Origin: Rhodoplanes sp. Z2-YC6860
GTDB lineage: Bacteria > Pseudomonadota > Alphaproteobacteria > Rhizobiales > Xanthobacteraceae
Direction: 5' to 3'
NCBI RefSeq assembly: GCF_001579845.1
Contig: NZ_CP007440.1
Span: forward strand, 5,850,029 to 5,914,028
Length of the DNA: 64,000 nt
The stretch's first letter is position 1, and each line of letters starts with the position of its first letter. This document shows positions 8,670-17,142 of the stretch, in pieces. The notes under the pieces are model-generated. The model was not told the DNA's origin and ran no database searches. It worked only from the letters and a program-made list of their open reading frames with translations. The position numbers and the translations under genes were made by a program.

Positions 8670-9899
8670 GTGGCGATCAGCGACGTTGACGTCGCGATCA
8701 TCGGAGGCGGGGCCGCTGGCATCGCCGCGGCCCGCAGGCTTCGTGATGCGGGATTGCGGTGTCTAATCGTCGAAGCACGCTCGCGGCTCGGCGGCCGCGC
8801 CTTCACGGCGGCCGACCCCTCCGGTTTCGCCATCGACCTCGGCTGCGGCTGGCTGCACTCGGCCGACCGCAATCCTTGGAGCGACATCGCAAAGGCTCAA
8901 AGCTACGTCATCGACAAAACACCGCCGCCATGGGCGCGGCAGTCGCTGACGTTTGGCTTCTCGGCTGCCGAGCAGCGGGACTACCGGAAAGCCAGCCACG
9001 GCTTTTATCAACGCCTCGGTCGGGCCGAACAGCATTCCGACCGCCCGGCTTCGGCGCTGCTCGAGCCCGGCAACCGCTGGAACGACCTGATCGTCGCGGT
9101 GAACACGTTTGTCGCCGGTGCCGAGTTGCCGGACGTCTCGGCGCACGATCTCGCGCGTTACGACGACAGTGGCGTCGACTGGCGGGTGACGGATGGCTAT
9201 GGAACGCTGGTCACGAGTTACGCCGCGGATATACCGGTCGCGTTCAGTACGCCCGTGCATCGCATCGATCACAGCGGCCTGCGGATTCGGATCGAAACCG
9301 CGACAGGCGTGGTCAGCGCCGACCAAGCGATCATCGCGGTTCCGACCTCGATCCTGAGCGACGACAAGTTCTTCAAGCCCGCATTGCCTGAGAAGGCCGA
9401 AGCCGCACTGAGCCTGCCGCTTGGCCTCGACGACAAGCTGTTCCTTTCGCTCGATCATGCCGAAGAGTTCGAGAAGGACAGCCGCATGTTCGGCCGCATC
9501 GACCGCACCGGCACCGGCGCGTATCATTTCCGGCCGTTCGGCCGCCCGCACATCGAGTGTTATTTCGGCGGAACGCTGGCGCACGAACTTGAGACCAACG
9601 GCGAAGCGGCGTTCTTTGATTTCGCATCAAGCGAACTGGCCGGCTTGCTGGGCAACGACTTCGCAAAACGCATCACGCCGATCCGCGTGCATCGTTGGGG
9701 CGTCGATCCGTTCGCCCGCGGTTCCTACTCCTATGCGCGGCCCGGACAAGCCGACCAGCGCGAAGTGTTGGCACGACCCGTTAATGATCGGCTGTTCTTT
9801 GCCGGCGAGGCTTGCTCGCGCGGCGACTACTCGACCGCGCATGGTGCTTATTTGACCGGCGTTGCCGCGGCCGAACAAGTGCTGGCCATCCGCCGGTAG
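8670..9899 (+). CDS. FAD-dependent amine oxidase / oxidoreductase
   Basis: A 409-residue flavoprotein of the monoamine-oxidase/polyamine-oxidase type. The N-terminus has the ADP-binding fold GGGAAG (12-17) with the acidic residue in VEARSRLGGRA, the GG doublet that marks this family. The C-terminus carries the FAD-binding FFAGEACSRGDYSTAHGA segment. It lacks a signal peptide. The start is GTG 8670. It is probably transcribed with the EutA-like gene 11 bp upstream, so a joint role in amine breakdown is possible, but the substrate cannot be read from sequence. Confidence 0.78.
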   Translation: MAISDVDVAIIGGGAAGIAAARRLRDAGLRCLIVEARSRLGGRAFTAADPSGFAIDLGCGWLHSADRNPWSDIAKAQSYVIDKTPPPWARQSLTFGFSAAEQRDYRKASHGFYQRLGRAEQHSDRPASALLEPGNRWNDLIVAVNTFVAGAELPDVSAHDLARYDDSGVDWRVTDGYGTLVTSYAADIPVAFSTPVHRIDHSGLRIRIETATGVVSADQAIIAVPTSILSDDKFFKPALPEKAEAALSLPLGLDDKLFLSLDHAEEFEKDSRMFGRIDRTGTGAYHFRPFGRPHIECYFGGTLAHELETNGEAAFFDFASSELAGLLGNDFAKRITPIRVHRWGVDPFARGSYSYARPGQADQREVLARPVNDRLFFAGEACSRGDYSTAHGAYLTGVAAAEQVLAIRR

Positions 9900-10475
9900 C
9901 TATCCAATGGCCGCAGCCGCACGGCGCACGCGATCCTTGATGATCACGCCGTCCTTTTCCGGCAGCGCGCGCGGCGGATCGTCGGCTGTGATCGGCACGC
10001 GGGCGAACAGCGTGCCTTCGTAGCTGCCCAGCAGCCCGGCAAGTTCCTCGAGACCGGCATCATCGGCGACATCGAGCACGCGCTCGAAGCCGCAGCTTTT
10101 CGCCACACTGACCAGATCGACGCCGCCCTGGGTGTGGCTCGCCTGCATGCCGGTTTCGCCATAGTGGCCGTTGTCGAACACCACCACGGCAAGGTTTTTC
10201 GGCTTTTGCACGCCGATGGTGGCGAGGCTGCCCATGCCCATCAGCATTTCGCCGTCGCCGGCGATCACCGCGACGCGAATGTCGGGCTTCGCGAGCGCGA
10301 GCCCAAGGCCGATCATCGCCGCCCCGCCCATCGCGCCCCAGAGATAGAAGTTGCGGTCGTCGTCGCCCGCCGCGAACGCGTCCCAGGTGCAGGAGCCGAG
10401 CCCCGGCACGACGAACAGGTTCTTCGGTCGGTCGGCCAACAGCGTCTTCATCGCGGCGCGGCGTTCGAAGATCAT
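9900..10475 (-). CDS. ThDP-dependent decarboxylase, PP-domain subunit (sulfopyruvate decarboxylase beta-like)
   Basis: A 191-residue C-terminal half of a thiamine-diphosphate enzyme. The cofactor motif starts with GDG at 73-75 and ends with Asn102 in FDNGHYG, the spacing expected of the Mg-ThDP site. Size and split architecture match ComE-like beta subunits of sulfopyruvate decarboxylase and phosphonopyruvate decarboxylase. The start at 10475 was chosen because its ATG overlaps the stop of the partner subunit (ATGA); a longer reading frame exists upstream but only duplicates the partner's DNA. The substrate (sulfopyruvate, phosphonopyruvate or another 2-oxo acid) is not determined. Confidence 0.8.
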   Translation of the reverse strand: MIFERRAAMKTLLADRPKNLFVVPGLGSCTWDAFAAGDDDRNFYLWGAMGGAAMIGLGLALAKPDIRVAVIAGDGEMLMGMGSLATIGVQKPKNLAVVVFDNGHYGETGMQASHTQGGVDLVSVAKSCGFERVLDVADDAGLEELAGLLGSYEGTLFARVPITADDPPRALPEKDGVIIKDRVRRAAAAIG

Positions 10476-11008
10476 TTCACCCACACCTTGCGGCCGATCA
10501 GCTTCTGCGAGATGAGCACCGCAGCGGCACGATCGCCACCGAACGCAAGCTGAACCGCGTTCTGAACCGCCGGCACGACCTGCGCAGCGTCGGTCACCCT
10601 GGCGACGTCGGTCTCGCACAGCTTGAGCGCGGGCTCCACGATGGAGCCCATCGGCTCCTGCCATGGGTTGAACTCCTCCCACTCACCGCGCATCGTCACC
10701 AGCATCAACATCGGAAAACGGCAGGCGCGAATGAGCGACAGCATGTTGATGCAGTTGCCGACGCCGCTCGATTGCATCAGCAGCGCCGAGCGCTGGCCGC
10801 CAAGCCACGCGCCGGCGGCCAGTGCAACGCCTTCTTCTTCGGTGGTCAGCGCGATGTCGCGAATCGCGGGATCGGCCTTGCAGCGCGCGATCAGCCGCGC
10901 ATGGCCGGCGTCGGGCACATAGCAGACCTGGCGGATGTCCGAGCCCTTGAGCAACTCAAAGAGCTGGTCCTGCCAGGGTTTTACTTCCAGATCGGACGGA
11001 GCGTTCAA
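10472..11008 (-). CDS. ThDP-dependent decarboxylase, PYR-domain subunit (sulfopyruvate decarboxylase alpha-like)
   Basis: A 178-residue N-terminal half of a ThDP enzyme, with the cofactor-activating glutamate in TTEEEG (55-60) and the segment LLMQSSGVGNCINML found in ComD-like alpha subunits. I place the start at TTG 11008, because GGGAGG lies 5 bp upstream and the protein then begins right at the domain; the longer frame reads into the gene behind it. The two subunits would assemble a heteromeric decarboxylase. The VOC protein gene lies 34 bp upstream on the same strand. Confidence 0.8.
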   Translation of the reverse strand: MNAPSDLEVKPWQDQLFELLKGSDIRQVCYVPDAGHARLIARCKADPAIRDIALTTEEEGVALAAGAWLGGQRSALLMQSSGVGNCINMLSLIRACRFPMLMLVTMRGEWEEFNPWQEPMGSIVEPALKLCETDVARVTDAAQVVPAVQNAVQLAFGGDRAAAVLISQKLIGRKVWVK

Positions 11009-11042
11009 AGGCGCCTCCCGTCCGATTCCTAGCGGGCTGCGT

Positions 11043-12005
11043 TCAGACGCGCCAGGGCAGATCGCGGCCATTCTCTACGAACAGCCATGCGCCAAGCCCA
11101 ATGTCGGACGGGAACGGCACGACCAGCGCCTGGCCGAGCCGCCGCATCGCCATGCCCTCGCGTTGCAGCAGCGTCTCGGCTGCGGCGAGCGATTGCACGC
11201 GCACCGCGTAAGCACCGAGGAATGGCAGCTGCGGAATCGCGATCTCGGGAAGCATCGCCTCGAAAGCATGGCGCGACACCAATTGCACCTGGCCCCGATC
11301 GAGGGTGATGGCTTGGCCATACTTCGTTGGCTTCGCGGGATGCCCGGTGAAGCGCACGAAACGATCCGCAGCTTCCTTCGGATCGGCACTGACCACCATG
11401 AGGTCGATCAGGCCCTGCGCGCCGTTGGGATGCGTCAGCCAGCGCGGCTGCCACACCGTGTTCTCGGTGCGGTGCGCGAGGATCTGGATGCGACCTTCGG
11501 CCATCGCACCACGGTCGAGCCGCACGACCGTGAAGGCCGCAACGTCCGGGCCGTTCACGGTGTCGACCGGCCGCTGAAACTGAACCAGCGGCCGCATGGC
11601 AAAGCCCGCTTCGCGGAGCCGGCGATGCGCGCCCTCGGCGTCGGCCGCCGAGAAGGCGGCGAGATGCACGCCGGAATGCCCGGTCAGCGCGGCCTGAAAT
11701 TCCAGGCCGAGCGGCGTGTCGGCGGTCTTGAATAGCACCTCCATGTAACCGCGGCGAAACATCGCAGTGATGTTGCCCGTTCCGGTCGGCGAACCGTCGG
11801 GATTGGACTGCACCGAGACCGGCGTTGGGGCAAATCCTGCGCGCTTCAGCGCCGCGCCTGCAGCCACCGGATCGCGGACGAAATGGCCGACGTGATCGAG
11901 AAAAATCTCCTCTCCAATCGGCAGTTGGCGATCCGCTTCTTCTGTTCGATTGTCGGTCAATTGCGGGCCTGTCGTGAGGTTGTATTTGGGGGCGCTCTGT
12001 AGCAT
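11043..12005 (-). CDS. VOC-superfamily (glyoxalase-like domain) protein
   Basis: A 320-residue protein with two tandem vicinal-oxygen-chelate-like halves. The first begins at IFLDHVGHFVRDP (about residues 34-46) and the second follows WQPRWLTHPNGAQGLIDLMVV. This is the Glyoxalase_3-like type, often annotated as a lyase or dioxygenase-like protein of unknown substrate. His and Glu residues that could bind metal are present (DHVGH, GYMEVLF), but ligands cannot be fixed from sequence alone. It probably forms an operon with the split ThDP decarboxylase. It is divergent from the binding-protein gene at 12050. Confidence 0.7.
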   Translation of the reverse strand: MLQSAPKYNLTTGPQLTDNRTEEADRQLPIGEEIFLDHVGHFVRDPVAAGAALKRAGFAPTPVSVQSNPDGSPTGTGNITAMFRRGYMEVLFKTADTPLGLEFQAALTGHSGVHLAAFSAADAEGAHRRLREAGFAMRPLVQFQRPVDTVNGPDVAAFTVVRLDRGAMAEGRIQILAHRTENTVWQPRWLTHPNGAQGLIDLMVVSADPKEAADRFVRFTGHPAKPTKYGQAITLDRGQVQLVSRHAFEAMLPEIAIPQLPFLGAYAVRVQSLAAAETLLQREGMAMRRLGQALVVPFPSDIGLGAWLFVENGRDLPWRV

Positions 12006-12049
12006 AGGACGCCCGAAATAAGCTCACCAAAAGGACAAAAGGGCACCGT

Positions 12050-13030
12050 ATGAATCGTCGCGACCTCATCAAGCTCGGCCTCACTGCCATCGCGAGCGCG
12101 GCGATCCCGAAATCTGCTTTTGCGGCTTATACGGATCGGACCATCCGGCTGGTCATTCCGTTCTCGGCGGGCGGCGCAACCGACGTCGTCGGCCGCATGT
12201 GGGCCGAGCGGATGAAGGCGAAAGTCGGCACGGTGATCCCCGACAACAAGGGCGGCGGCGGCGGCGTGATCGGCGCTTTGGAAGTCGCGCGCGCCACGCC
12301 TGACGGCCTCACCTTCCTGTTCGGCAATTCCAGCACCCAGGTGCTGATCCCGGCGATCGCCGACAAGCCGCCCTATGATCCGGTCAAGGATTTCCAGGCC
12401 GTGTACATCATGGCGATTTCGCCGACCTCGATCGTGGTCCACGAGTCCGTGCCGGTGAAGACGCTGAAGGAGTTCATCGACTACGCCAAGGCCAATCCGG
12501 ACAAGCTGTCCTACGGCTCGGCCGGCGCCGGCACCATGACGAACCTGTCGGGCGAACTGTTCAAGCAGCTGATCGGCGTCCCCTCGATCACACACATTCC
12601 CTACAAGGGTGCTGCCCCCGGCATTACCGATCTGGCCTCGGGCCATATCCCGATGATGACCCCGAACGTCGGTGGTCCGCTCCTGCAGTTCCATCGCACC
12701 GGCAAGGTTCGCATTCTCGCGGTCGCCGCAAAGAAGCGCCTGCAGGCTGCGCCCGACATTCCGACCGCCGAGGAAGCGGGACTTCCCGGCATGGTCGCGG
12801 CAAATTTCAACGGCCTGTTCGCGCCCGCGGGCGTGCCGAAGGACATCATCGATCTCATCGCCACCGAGACCCGCACCGCGATGGCCGACAAGGCACTGCA
12901 GGATCAGATGATCACGTCAGGCTTCGAGCCGGTGCTGGATTCCGGCCCCGAGGCGGCGCAGCGCGAGGTGTCGAGCGAACTGGCTCGCTGGACGCCGATC
13001 GTGAAGTCGCTCGGGTTCAAGGTTCAGTAG
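12050..13030 (+). CDS. TTT-family (Bug/TctC) periplasmic substrate-binding protein 1
   Basis: A 326-residue binding protein. The first 26 residues are a signal peptide with the Tat-like start MNRRDLIK and cleavage near AFA-AYT. The mature part opens with TIRLVIPFSAGGATDVVGR, the ligand-site motif of TctC/Bug proteins, and later has the ATPDGLTFLF and HIPYKGAAPGITDL motifs. This fold binds small carboxylates or amides in the periplasm. No TctA/TctB partners are nearby. The gene diverges from the VOC/ThDP group and converges with the acyl-CoA ligase operon. Confidence 0.9.
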   Translation: MNRRDLIKLGLTAIASAAIPKSAFAAYTDRTIRLVIPFSAGGATDVVGRMWAERMKAKVGTVIPDNKGGGGGVIGALEVARATPDGLTFLFGNSSTQVLIPAIADKPPYDPVKDFQAVYIMAISPTSIVVHESVPVKTLKEFIDYAKANPDKLSYGSAGAGTMTNLSGELFKQLIGVPSITHIPYKGAAPGITDLASGHIPMMTPNVGGPLLQFHRTGKVRILAVAAKKRLQAAPDIPTAEEAGLPGMVAANFNGLFAPAGVPKDIIDLIATETRTAMADKALQDQMITSGFEPVLDSGPEAAQREVSSELARWTPIVKSLGFKVQ

Positions 13031-13048
13031 CGAACAGCGGCTCTCACC

Positions 13049-13155
13049 GGTCATTCCGGGGCACGCCGAAGGCGTGAACCCGGAATTCAGACAGAGGCAC
13101 TGAGTTCGGAACTGGATTCCGGATAACCGCGCTTCGCGCGGTTTCCGGAATGACC
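13049..13155. repeat. Intergenic palindromic repeat, GGTCATTCCGG family, copy 1
   Basis: A 107-bp element bounded by a perfect 11-bp inverted repeat (GGTCATTCCGG at 13049, its complement ending at 13155). It has inner GC-rich hairpins, including CCGCGCTTCGCGCGG. It fills the gap between the convergent binding-protein and acyl-CoA ligase genes, and could act as a transcript-end hairpin. Related copies are at 22692 and 46347. Confidence 0.8.
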
Positions 13156-13167
13156 GTGGGGAGAGAA

Positions 13168-14691
13168 CTACGCGCTCTCGACAGCAGCGGCCGCCGCAAC
13201 TCGTTCCTGCGCAAGCTTCATCAGCGCGGCGCGGTCGACCTTGTTGGTCGAGGCGAGCGGCAACTCATCGACGAACCAGACAAAGCGTGGGTGCTGGAAC
13301 GCCGGCGCGTTCGCCAGCGCATATTTCTTGATCTTGTCTTCGGTCGGCTTGTGACCAGCCTTCGGGATGACGAAGGCCACGGGCTTCGTGCCCTTGATGT
13401 CGTCGTTGACCGGAATGACCACGGCCTGGCTGACATCGGGGTTCGTCTCCAGCATGCGCTCGACATCCGCCGGATAGATGTTCTCGCCACCGGAGACGAA
13501 CATGTCGTCGGTGCGGCCGAGGAAATAGTGAAAGCCATTCTCGTCGCGGCGGAACACGTCCTTGGTGATATAGAAACCGTCATCCGTGAACGGCGGCTTC
13601 ACGTCGGGACGGTTGTGATAGCCGTTCATCATCGCAGGCGATTTCATCTCGAGCCCGCCCTGGTCGGCGTTGCGGTTGTCACCTTCGACCAGGCGAAGTT
13701 GCACCAGCGGGTGCGGATAACCGACGGAGGCTTCCGGCTGCGGCAGTCCCTTCGGATGCGGACCGAACACCACGGGACCCGCTTCGGTCGTGCCGTAGGC
13801 ATTGGTGACCTTGGCCTTGGGAAACGCGGTGTGTGTCGCCGCCATCAATGCTTCGCTCACCGGCGCCGAGCCCATGCGAATGAACTCGACACTCGAAAGG
13901 TCGGTCTTCGCCATAGTGTCGCGCTCGCGCAGCATCATGGCGATCATCGGCGGCACCGCGGTGAGCCAGGTCGGCCGATACTGGCCGATCGCTTCGATAT
14001 AGGACTTCGCTTCGAACTTCGGCAGCAGCACGATCGTGGCATGCGCCACGCAGGCGAGTATCGACAGCGCGAGCGCGTTCATATGATACAGCGGCGCCGC
14101 GATCAGATAACGATGGCGCTCGAGATCGGGCGTAAGCCGCGTTTCCGCGACCCAGATGTGGCTCTGATGGGAAAGAACGACTCCCTTCGGCAGCCCCGTC
14201 GAGCCCGACGTGTAGAGGAACATCGCCGGCTCGCGATCCTTCGGCACGACCGTCGTGAACTCGCCCGGATCGATGAAGCGGCCGAAGCTGTCGTCGCTTT
14301 CGCCGCTGAACTCGACGACCGGCAAACCGTCGGGACAGTTCACGCGGCTCGCCTTGTCGGCGAACACAAGCTTGGCGCCGGCGTTGTCGAGGATCTGATG
14401 GATGGTCTTCTGCGGGAAACGGTAGTTCACCGGCACCGCGACAAAACCCGCACGCATGATGCCGTAATAGGCGGCAAGGAATTCCACACGATTGGCCGAG
14501 ACGATCGCGACGCGGTCACCGCGCGTGAAGCCGCGCTTGGTCAACGCACGAGCCACCGCCATGGTCATGCCATCGAGTTCGGCAAAGCAATATTCGGTCG
14601 GCACATCCTCACCGCCGAGATCGATGACTGCGGTCTTGGTGGGATCGCGGTCGCGGTTGATGAGGTCGCCGAGATTTACGAACTTTGACAT
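13168..14691 (-). CDS. AMP-forming acyl-CoA synthetase / carboxylate-CoA ligase 1
   Basis: A 507-residue member of the ANL superfamily. The P-loop-like motif YTSGSTGLPKG is at 160-170, followed by YGTTEAGP, the FVSGGENIYPADVERML hinge region and a C-terminal catalytic Lys in STNKVDR. It makes an acyl-AMP and then an acyl-CoA; the acyl chain or aromatic acid is unknown. It is the last gene of a five-gene minus-strand operon, and its ATG directly abuts the TAA of the cytochrome gene. Neighbouring thioesterase and oxidoreductase genes fit CoA-thioester catabolism. Confidence 0.87.
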   Translation of the reverse strand: MSKFVNLGDLINRDRDPTKTAVIDLGGEDVPTEYCFAELDGMTMAVARALTKRGFTRGDRVAIVSANRVEFLAAYYGIMRAGFVAVPVNYRFPQKTIHQILDNAGAKLVFADKASRVNCPDGLPVVEFSGESDDSFGRFIDPGEFTTVVPKDREPAMFLYTSGSTGLPKGVVLSHQSHIWVAETRLTPDLERHRYLIAAPLYHMNALALSILACVAHATIVLLPKFEAKSYIEAIGQYRPTWLTAVPPMIAMMLRERDTMAKTDLSSVEFIRMGSAPVSEALMAATHTAFPKAKVTNAYGTTEAGPVVFGPHPKGLPQPEASVGYPHPLVQLRLVEGDNRNADQGGLEMKSPAMMNGYHNRPDVKPPFTDDGFYITKDVFRRDENGFHYFLGRTDDMFVSGGENIYPADVERMLETNPDVSQAVVIPVNDDIKGTKPVAFVIPKAGHKPTEDKIKKYALANAPAFQHPRFVWFVDELPLASTNKVDRAALMKLAQERVAAAAAVESA

Positions 14692-15630
14692 TTACGGATC
14701 ACGAGAGCCCAGATACGCCGCCAAGGCGATCATGTCGCTTTGGTCGAGCTTGGTTACAACTGGCTTCATCAGTTCCGCGGCGCCCCCGCTGCGGTTGCCA
14801 GTCTTCATATCGTTGAGTTGACGAAAGATATAGATGGCCGAGCGACCGGCGATGCCGGGAACTTCGTTCAAACCTTTGAGATCGGGTCCATGGCAGGTGG
14901 TGCAGGCCACGGTTTTACCGTCGCCGCCGGCCGCGAGCGTCGCGCCTTTGGCGATGCTGCCTTTGGCGACAAAGTCGGCAAACCCCGATTTCGGATCACG
15001 CAGGGAGGCGCGTTCGGCGCTCTGCGGCAGCACGATGATGCGGTTGCCGATGGGCTCGAAAACACCGTCGGTCAGTGCGAAGCGCATGCCGCCCGGGCCG
15101 ACATAGGTCGCCGGCACCTTGTCGGCTTCCATGACCTTGTTGTAGCCCGGCATGGGCTTGAGAGACGCGAAATAGTCGGCCGCGGCTTTGACCTCGGCTT
15201 CGTTGAGCACCTTCGCCATCGCGATCATCACGCCGGCGCGGACGCCCTTGCGCTCGCCGTTTTTGAACGCCGCCATCTGACGAACGATGTAGTTCGCGTT
15301 CAGCCCGGCGAGGCTCGCGGATTCCGGATGGCCGTCGCCGGACGGCAGATGGCATTGTGCGCAGGCACGGCCGGCGGGCCGTTGCCCGCCATGCGCGACA
15401 ACCTCCGGCATAGGCGGGTGCTCGTTCGGAAACCAGTCCGGCGGATTGAACGGGTCGTCGATCTGCGCCTGGGTGTACTTCCGGGTGCTGCCCGGCACAT
15501 GCTTCTGGACTTTGTTGTCGAGCGGCTCCGGTCGCGGTGTCGCCGGATAAGCCCAATCCAGATTGTCGGCAGCCATCGCCGTGGCTGCGCACACGAGCAG
15601 CGCCGTCAGCGTGCCGATCAGGCGCATCAT
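14692..15630 (-). CDS. Dihaem c-type cytochrome (c4-like)
   Basis: A 312-residue exported protein: signal peptide 1-20 (cleavage near AMA-ADN) and two haem-binding motifs, CAQCH at 90-94 and CTTCH at 243-247, each followed by a cytochrome c domain with candidate distal Met residues. It resembles cytochrome c4 or the electron-accepting subunit of periplasmic dehydrogenases. It lies between a thioesterase and an acyl-CoA ligase in the operon, so it may take electrons from an exported oxidase or dehydrogenase encoded elsewhere. AAGGCGG serves as ribosome site. Confidence 0.85.
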   Translation of the reverse strand: MMRLIGTLTALLVCAATAMAADNLDWAYPATPRPEPLDNKVQKHVPGSTRKYTQAQIDDPFNPPDWFPNEHPPMPEVVAHGGQRPAGRACAQCHLPSGDGHPESASLAGLNANYIVRQMAAFKNGERKGVRAGVMIAMAKVLNEAEVKAAADYFASLKPMPGYNKVMEADKVPATYVGPGGMRFALTDGVFEPIGNRIIVLPQSAERASLRDPKSGFADFVAKGSIAKGATLAAGGDGKTVACTTCHGPDLKGLNEVPGIAGRSAIYIFRQLNDMKTGNRSGGAAELMKPVVTKLDQSDMIALAAYLGSRDP

Positions 15631-15652
15631 CGCGGGCCGCCTTGATGCCCGC

Positions 15653-16114
15653 TCAGGCTTTCGGCGGTGGAGGCGGCGCGGTGAAGTAGGTGCCGCGGCC
15701 GCTGGCGAGCAATTTGCCCTGGGCGTCGTAGATCGATGCTTCGGCCACCGAGAACTGCCCGCCCATCCGGATCACCTTGCCCTTGATCGTGAGATCGCCA
15801 GGCATCGCGACGGCGTGATAATCGACCCGCATGTCGATCGTGGGCACACCGCGGCCGGTCTTTCGCACCATGGCCCAGTCTGCGCCGAGATCAATCAGCG
15901 TCGCGAGAATGCCGCCATGGGTGTAGCGGCGTTCAATGTTGACCACCCACTCCTCGCGCCACGTGGCCTTTAGCTCGATGCCGTCGTCGTGAACGGCGAT
16001 CACCTTCAGCCCCAGCCATTTGTGGAACGGCGCGCGGGTGACGATCTCCTCGATCTGCTGGAGCGTCAGATCGGCGCCCGGGCTTTTCGGCTTCTCGGCA
16101 GGCCTGTCGCTCAT
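15653..16114 (-). CDS. PaaI-type hotdog thioesterase
   Basis: A 153-residue protein of the hotdog fold. The family segment RYTHGGILATLIDLGADWAM (about 67-86) has the HGG turn and the acidic residue found in PaaI thioesterases, which hydrolyse aryl- or acyl-CoA. The N-terminal extension of about 20 residues is polar. The ATG overlaps the stop of the MDR gene by 4 bp. It probably releases CoA from blocked or dead-end intermediates of the pathway served by the ligase downstream. Confidence 0.82.
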   Translation of the reverse strand: MSDRPAEKPKSPGADLTLQQIEEIVTRAPFHKWLGLKVIAVHDDGIELKATWREEWVVNIERRYTHGGILATLIDLGADWAMVRKTGRGVPTIDMRVDYHAVAMPGDLTIKGKVIRMGGQFSVAEASIYDAQGKLLASGRGTYFTAPPPPPKA

Positions 16115-17130
16115 GGTGTCACCACGACCTTGCCGAAGATCTCGCGATCCTGGATCAGTCGCAGCCCTTCTGCGGCCTGCTCGAGCGGCAACACCTTGTC
16201 GATCACCGGCTTGATCTTTTTCTGCTGAATGAGCTGCATCAGCGCGGCGAGGTCGTCGTCATAGAAGCTGTTCGAGCCTTTGACCTCGATCTCGAAGCTC
16301 CAGATATAGCGCAGGTCTTCCTTCGGGTCGTAGCCTGCTGTCGCGCCGCAAACCAGCAGCTTTCCGCCGCGCTTGATACAGCGCAGCGACGGCACCCAGG
16401 TGTCGCCGCCGGTGAAGTTCACCACCACATCGACACCGCCCTCGTAGGAGCGGCGCTGCGGCTTGCCGTACTTCTCGACCGCCCATTTCGACCAGTCGGT
16501 CTTGGAATAGTCGACCACCTCGTCGGAGCCGAGCTCCTTCAGGCGACGCATCTTGTCTTCGCTGGACGCACAAGAGATCACCTCGGCGCCCAAGAGTTTG
16601 GCGAGGATCACGCAGCCGGTGCCGACGCCGCCCGAAGCGCCGAGTACGAGCACCCGGTCGCCCTTCTTCACGGTCTTGTGGGTGATCAGCATGCGGTGCG
16701 CGGTACCGTAGGCGACCGGCAGCGAGGCTGCGTCTTCGAAGCTCACGCCCTGCGGCATCGCGACGAGCTGATCCGCGGCGACCAGGCAGTACTCCGCCAT
16801 GCCACCGTCGAGCATCTCGCCCATCAGGCCTTTCTTCTTGTTGAGCGGATTGACCAGGACGCGATCGCCGGCCTTCCACTTCTGCACGCCCGGGCCGACC
16901 TCGGCGATCTCGCCGGCCATGTCGAGGCCCGGGATCACCGGCAGCGGCACCTTGATGCCGGGCATGCCTTTGACGGTGAACACGTCGTGATAGTTGAACG
17001 ACGAGGCCCGCACGCGGATCACCACGTGGCCTTCGGTCACCTGCGGAACCGGATGGTCAGATACGACTTGAAGTTCGTCCAGCGTGCCGTGCTTGCGCAG
17101 CACCAGCGCTTTCATCGTCTTGCTCAACAC
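16111..17130 (-). CDS. Zinc-binding-dehydrogenase-like (MDR/quinone oxidoreductase) protein
   Basis: A 339-residue medium-chain dehydrogenase/reductase. The NAD(P)-binding motif VLVLGASGGVGTG lies at 160-172; the N-terminal GroES-like part has FNYHDVFTVKGMPG and GHVVIRV. The four-Cys structural zinc loop is absent, and the expected region reads NPLNKKKGLMGEM, so it is closer to quinone-oxidoreductase or enoyl-reductase types than to classical alcohol dehydrogenases. Start GTG 17130 has AAGGA 5 bp upstream; ATG 17115 is an alternative. It is the second gene of the operon, 12 bp after the CDO-like gene. Confidence 0.82.
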   Translation of the reverse strand: MLSKTMKALVLRKHGTLDELQVVSDHPVPQVTEGHVVIRVRASSFNYHDVFTVKGMPGIKVPLPVIPGLDMAGEIAEVGPGVQKWKAGDRVLVNPLNKKKGLMGEMLDGGMAEYCLVAADQLVAMPQGVSFEDAASLPVAYGTAHRMLITHKTVKKGDRVLVLGASGGVGTGCVILAKLLGAEVISCASSEDKMRRLKELGSDEVVDYSKTDWSKWAVEKYGKPQRRSYEGGVDVVVNFTGGDTWVPSLRCIKRGGKLLVCGATAGYDPKEDLRYIWSFEIEVKGSNSFYDDDLAALMQLIQQKKIKPVIDKVLPLEQAAEGLRLIQDREIFGKVVVTP

Positions 17131-17142
17131 AAAAATCCTTTA

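Noticed and set aside
10476-10682. A longer N-terminus for the ThDP beta subunit.
   Set aside because: That part re-reads the alpha subunit DNA in another frame; the ATGA overlap at 10472-10475 gives a natural start.
13150-14688. A 512-codon open frame on the plus strand opposite acyl-CoA ligase 1.
   Set aside because: It is the antisense shadow of a well-supported ligase gene; its product is Arg/His-rich with no recognisable domain, as expected from GC-rich codon bias.
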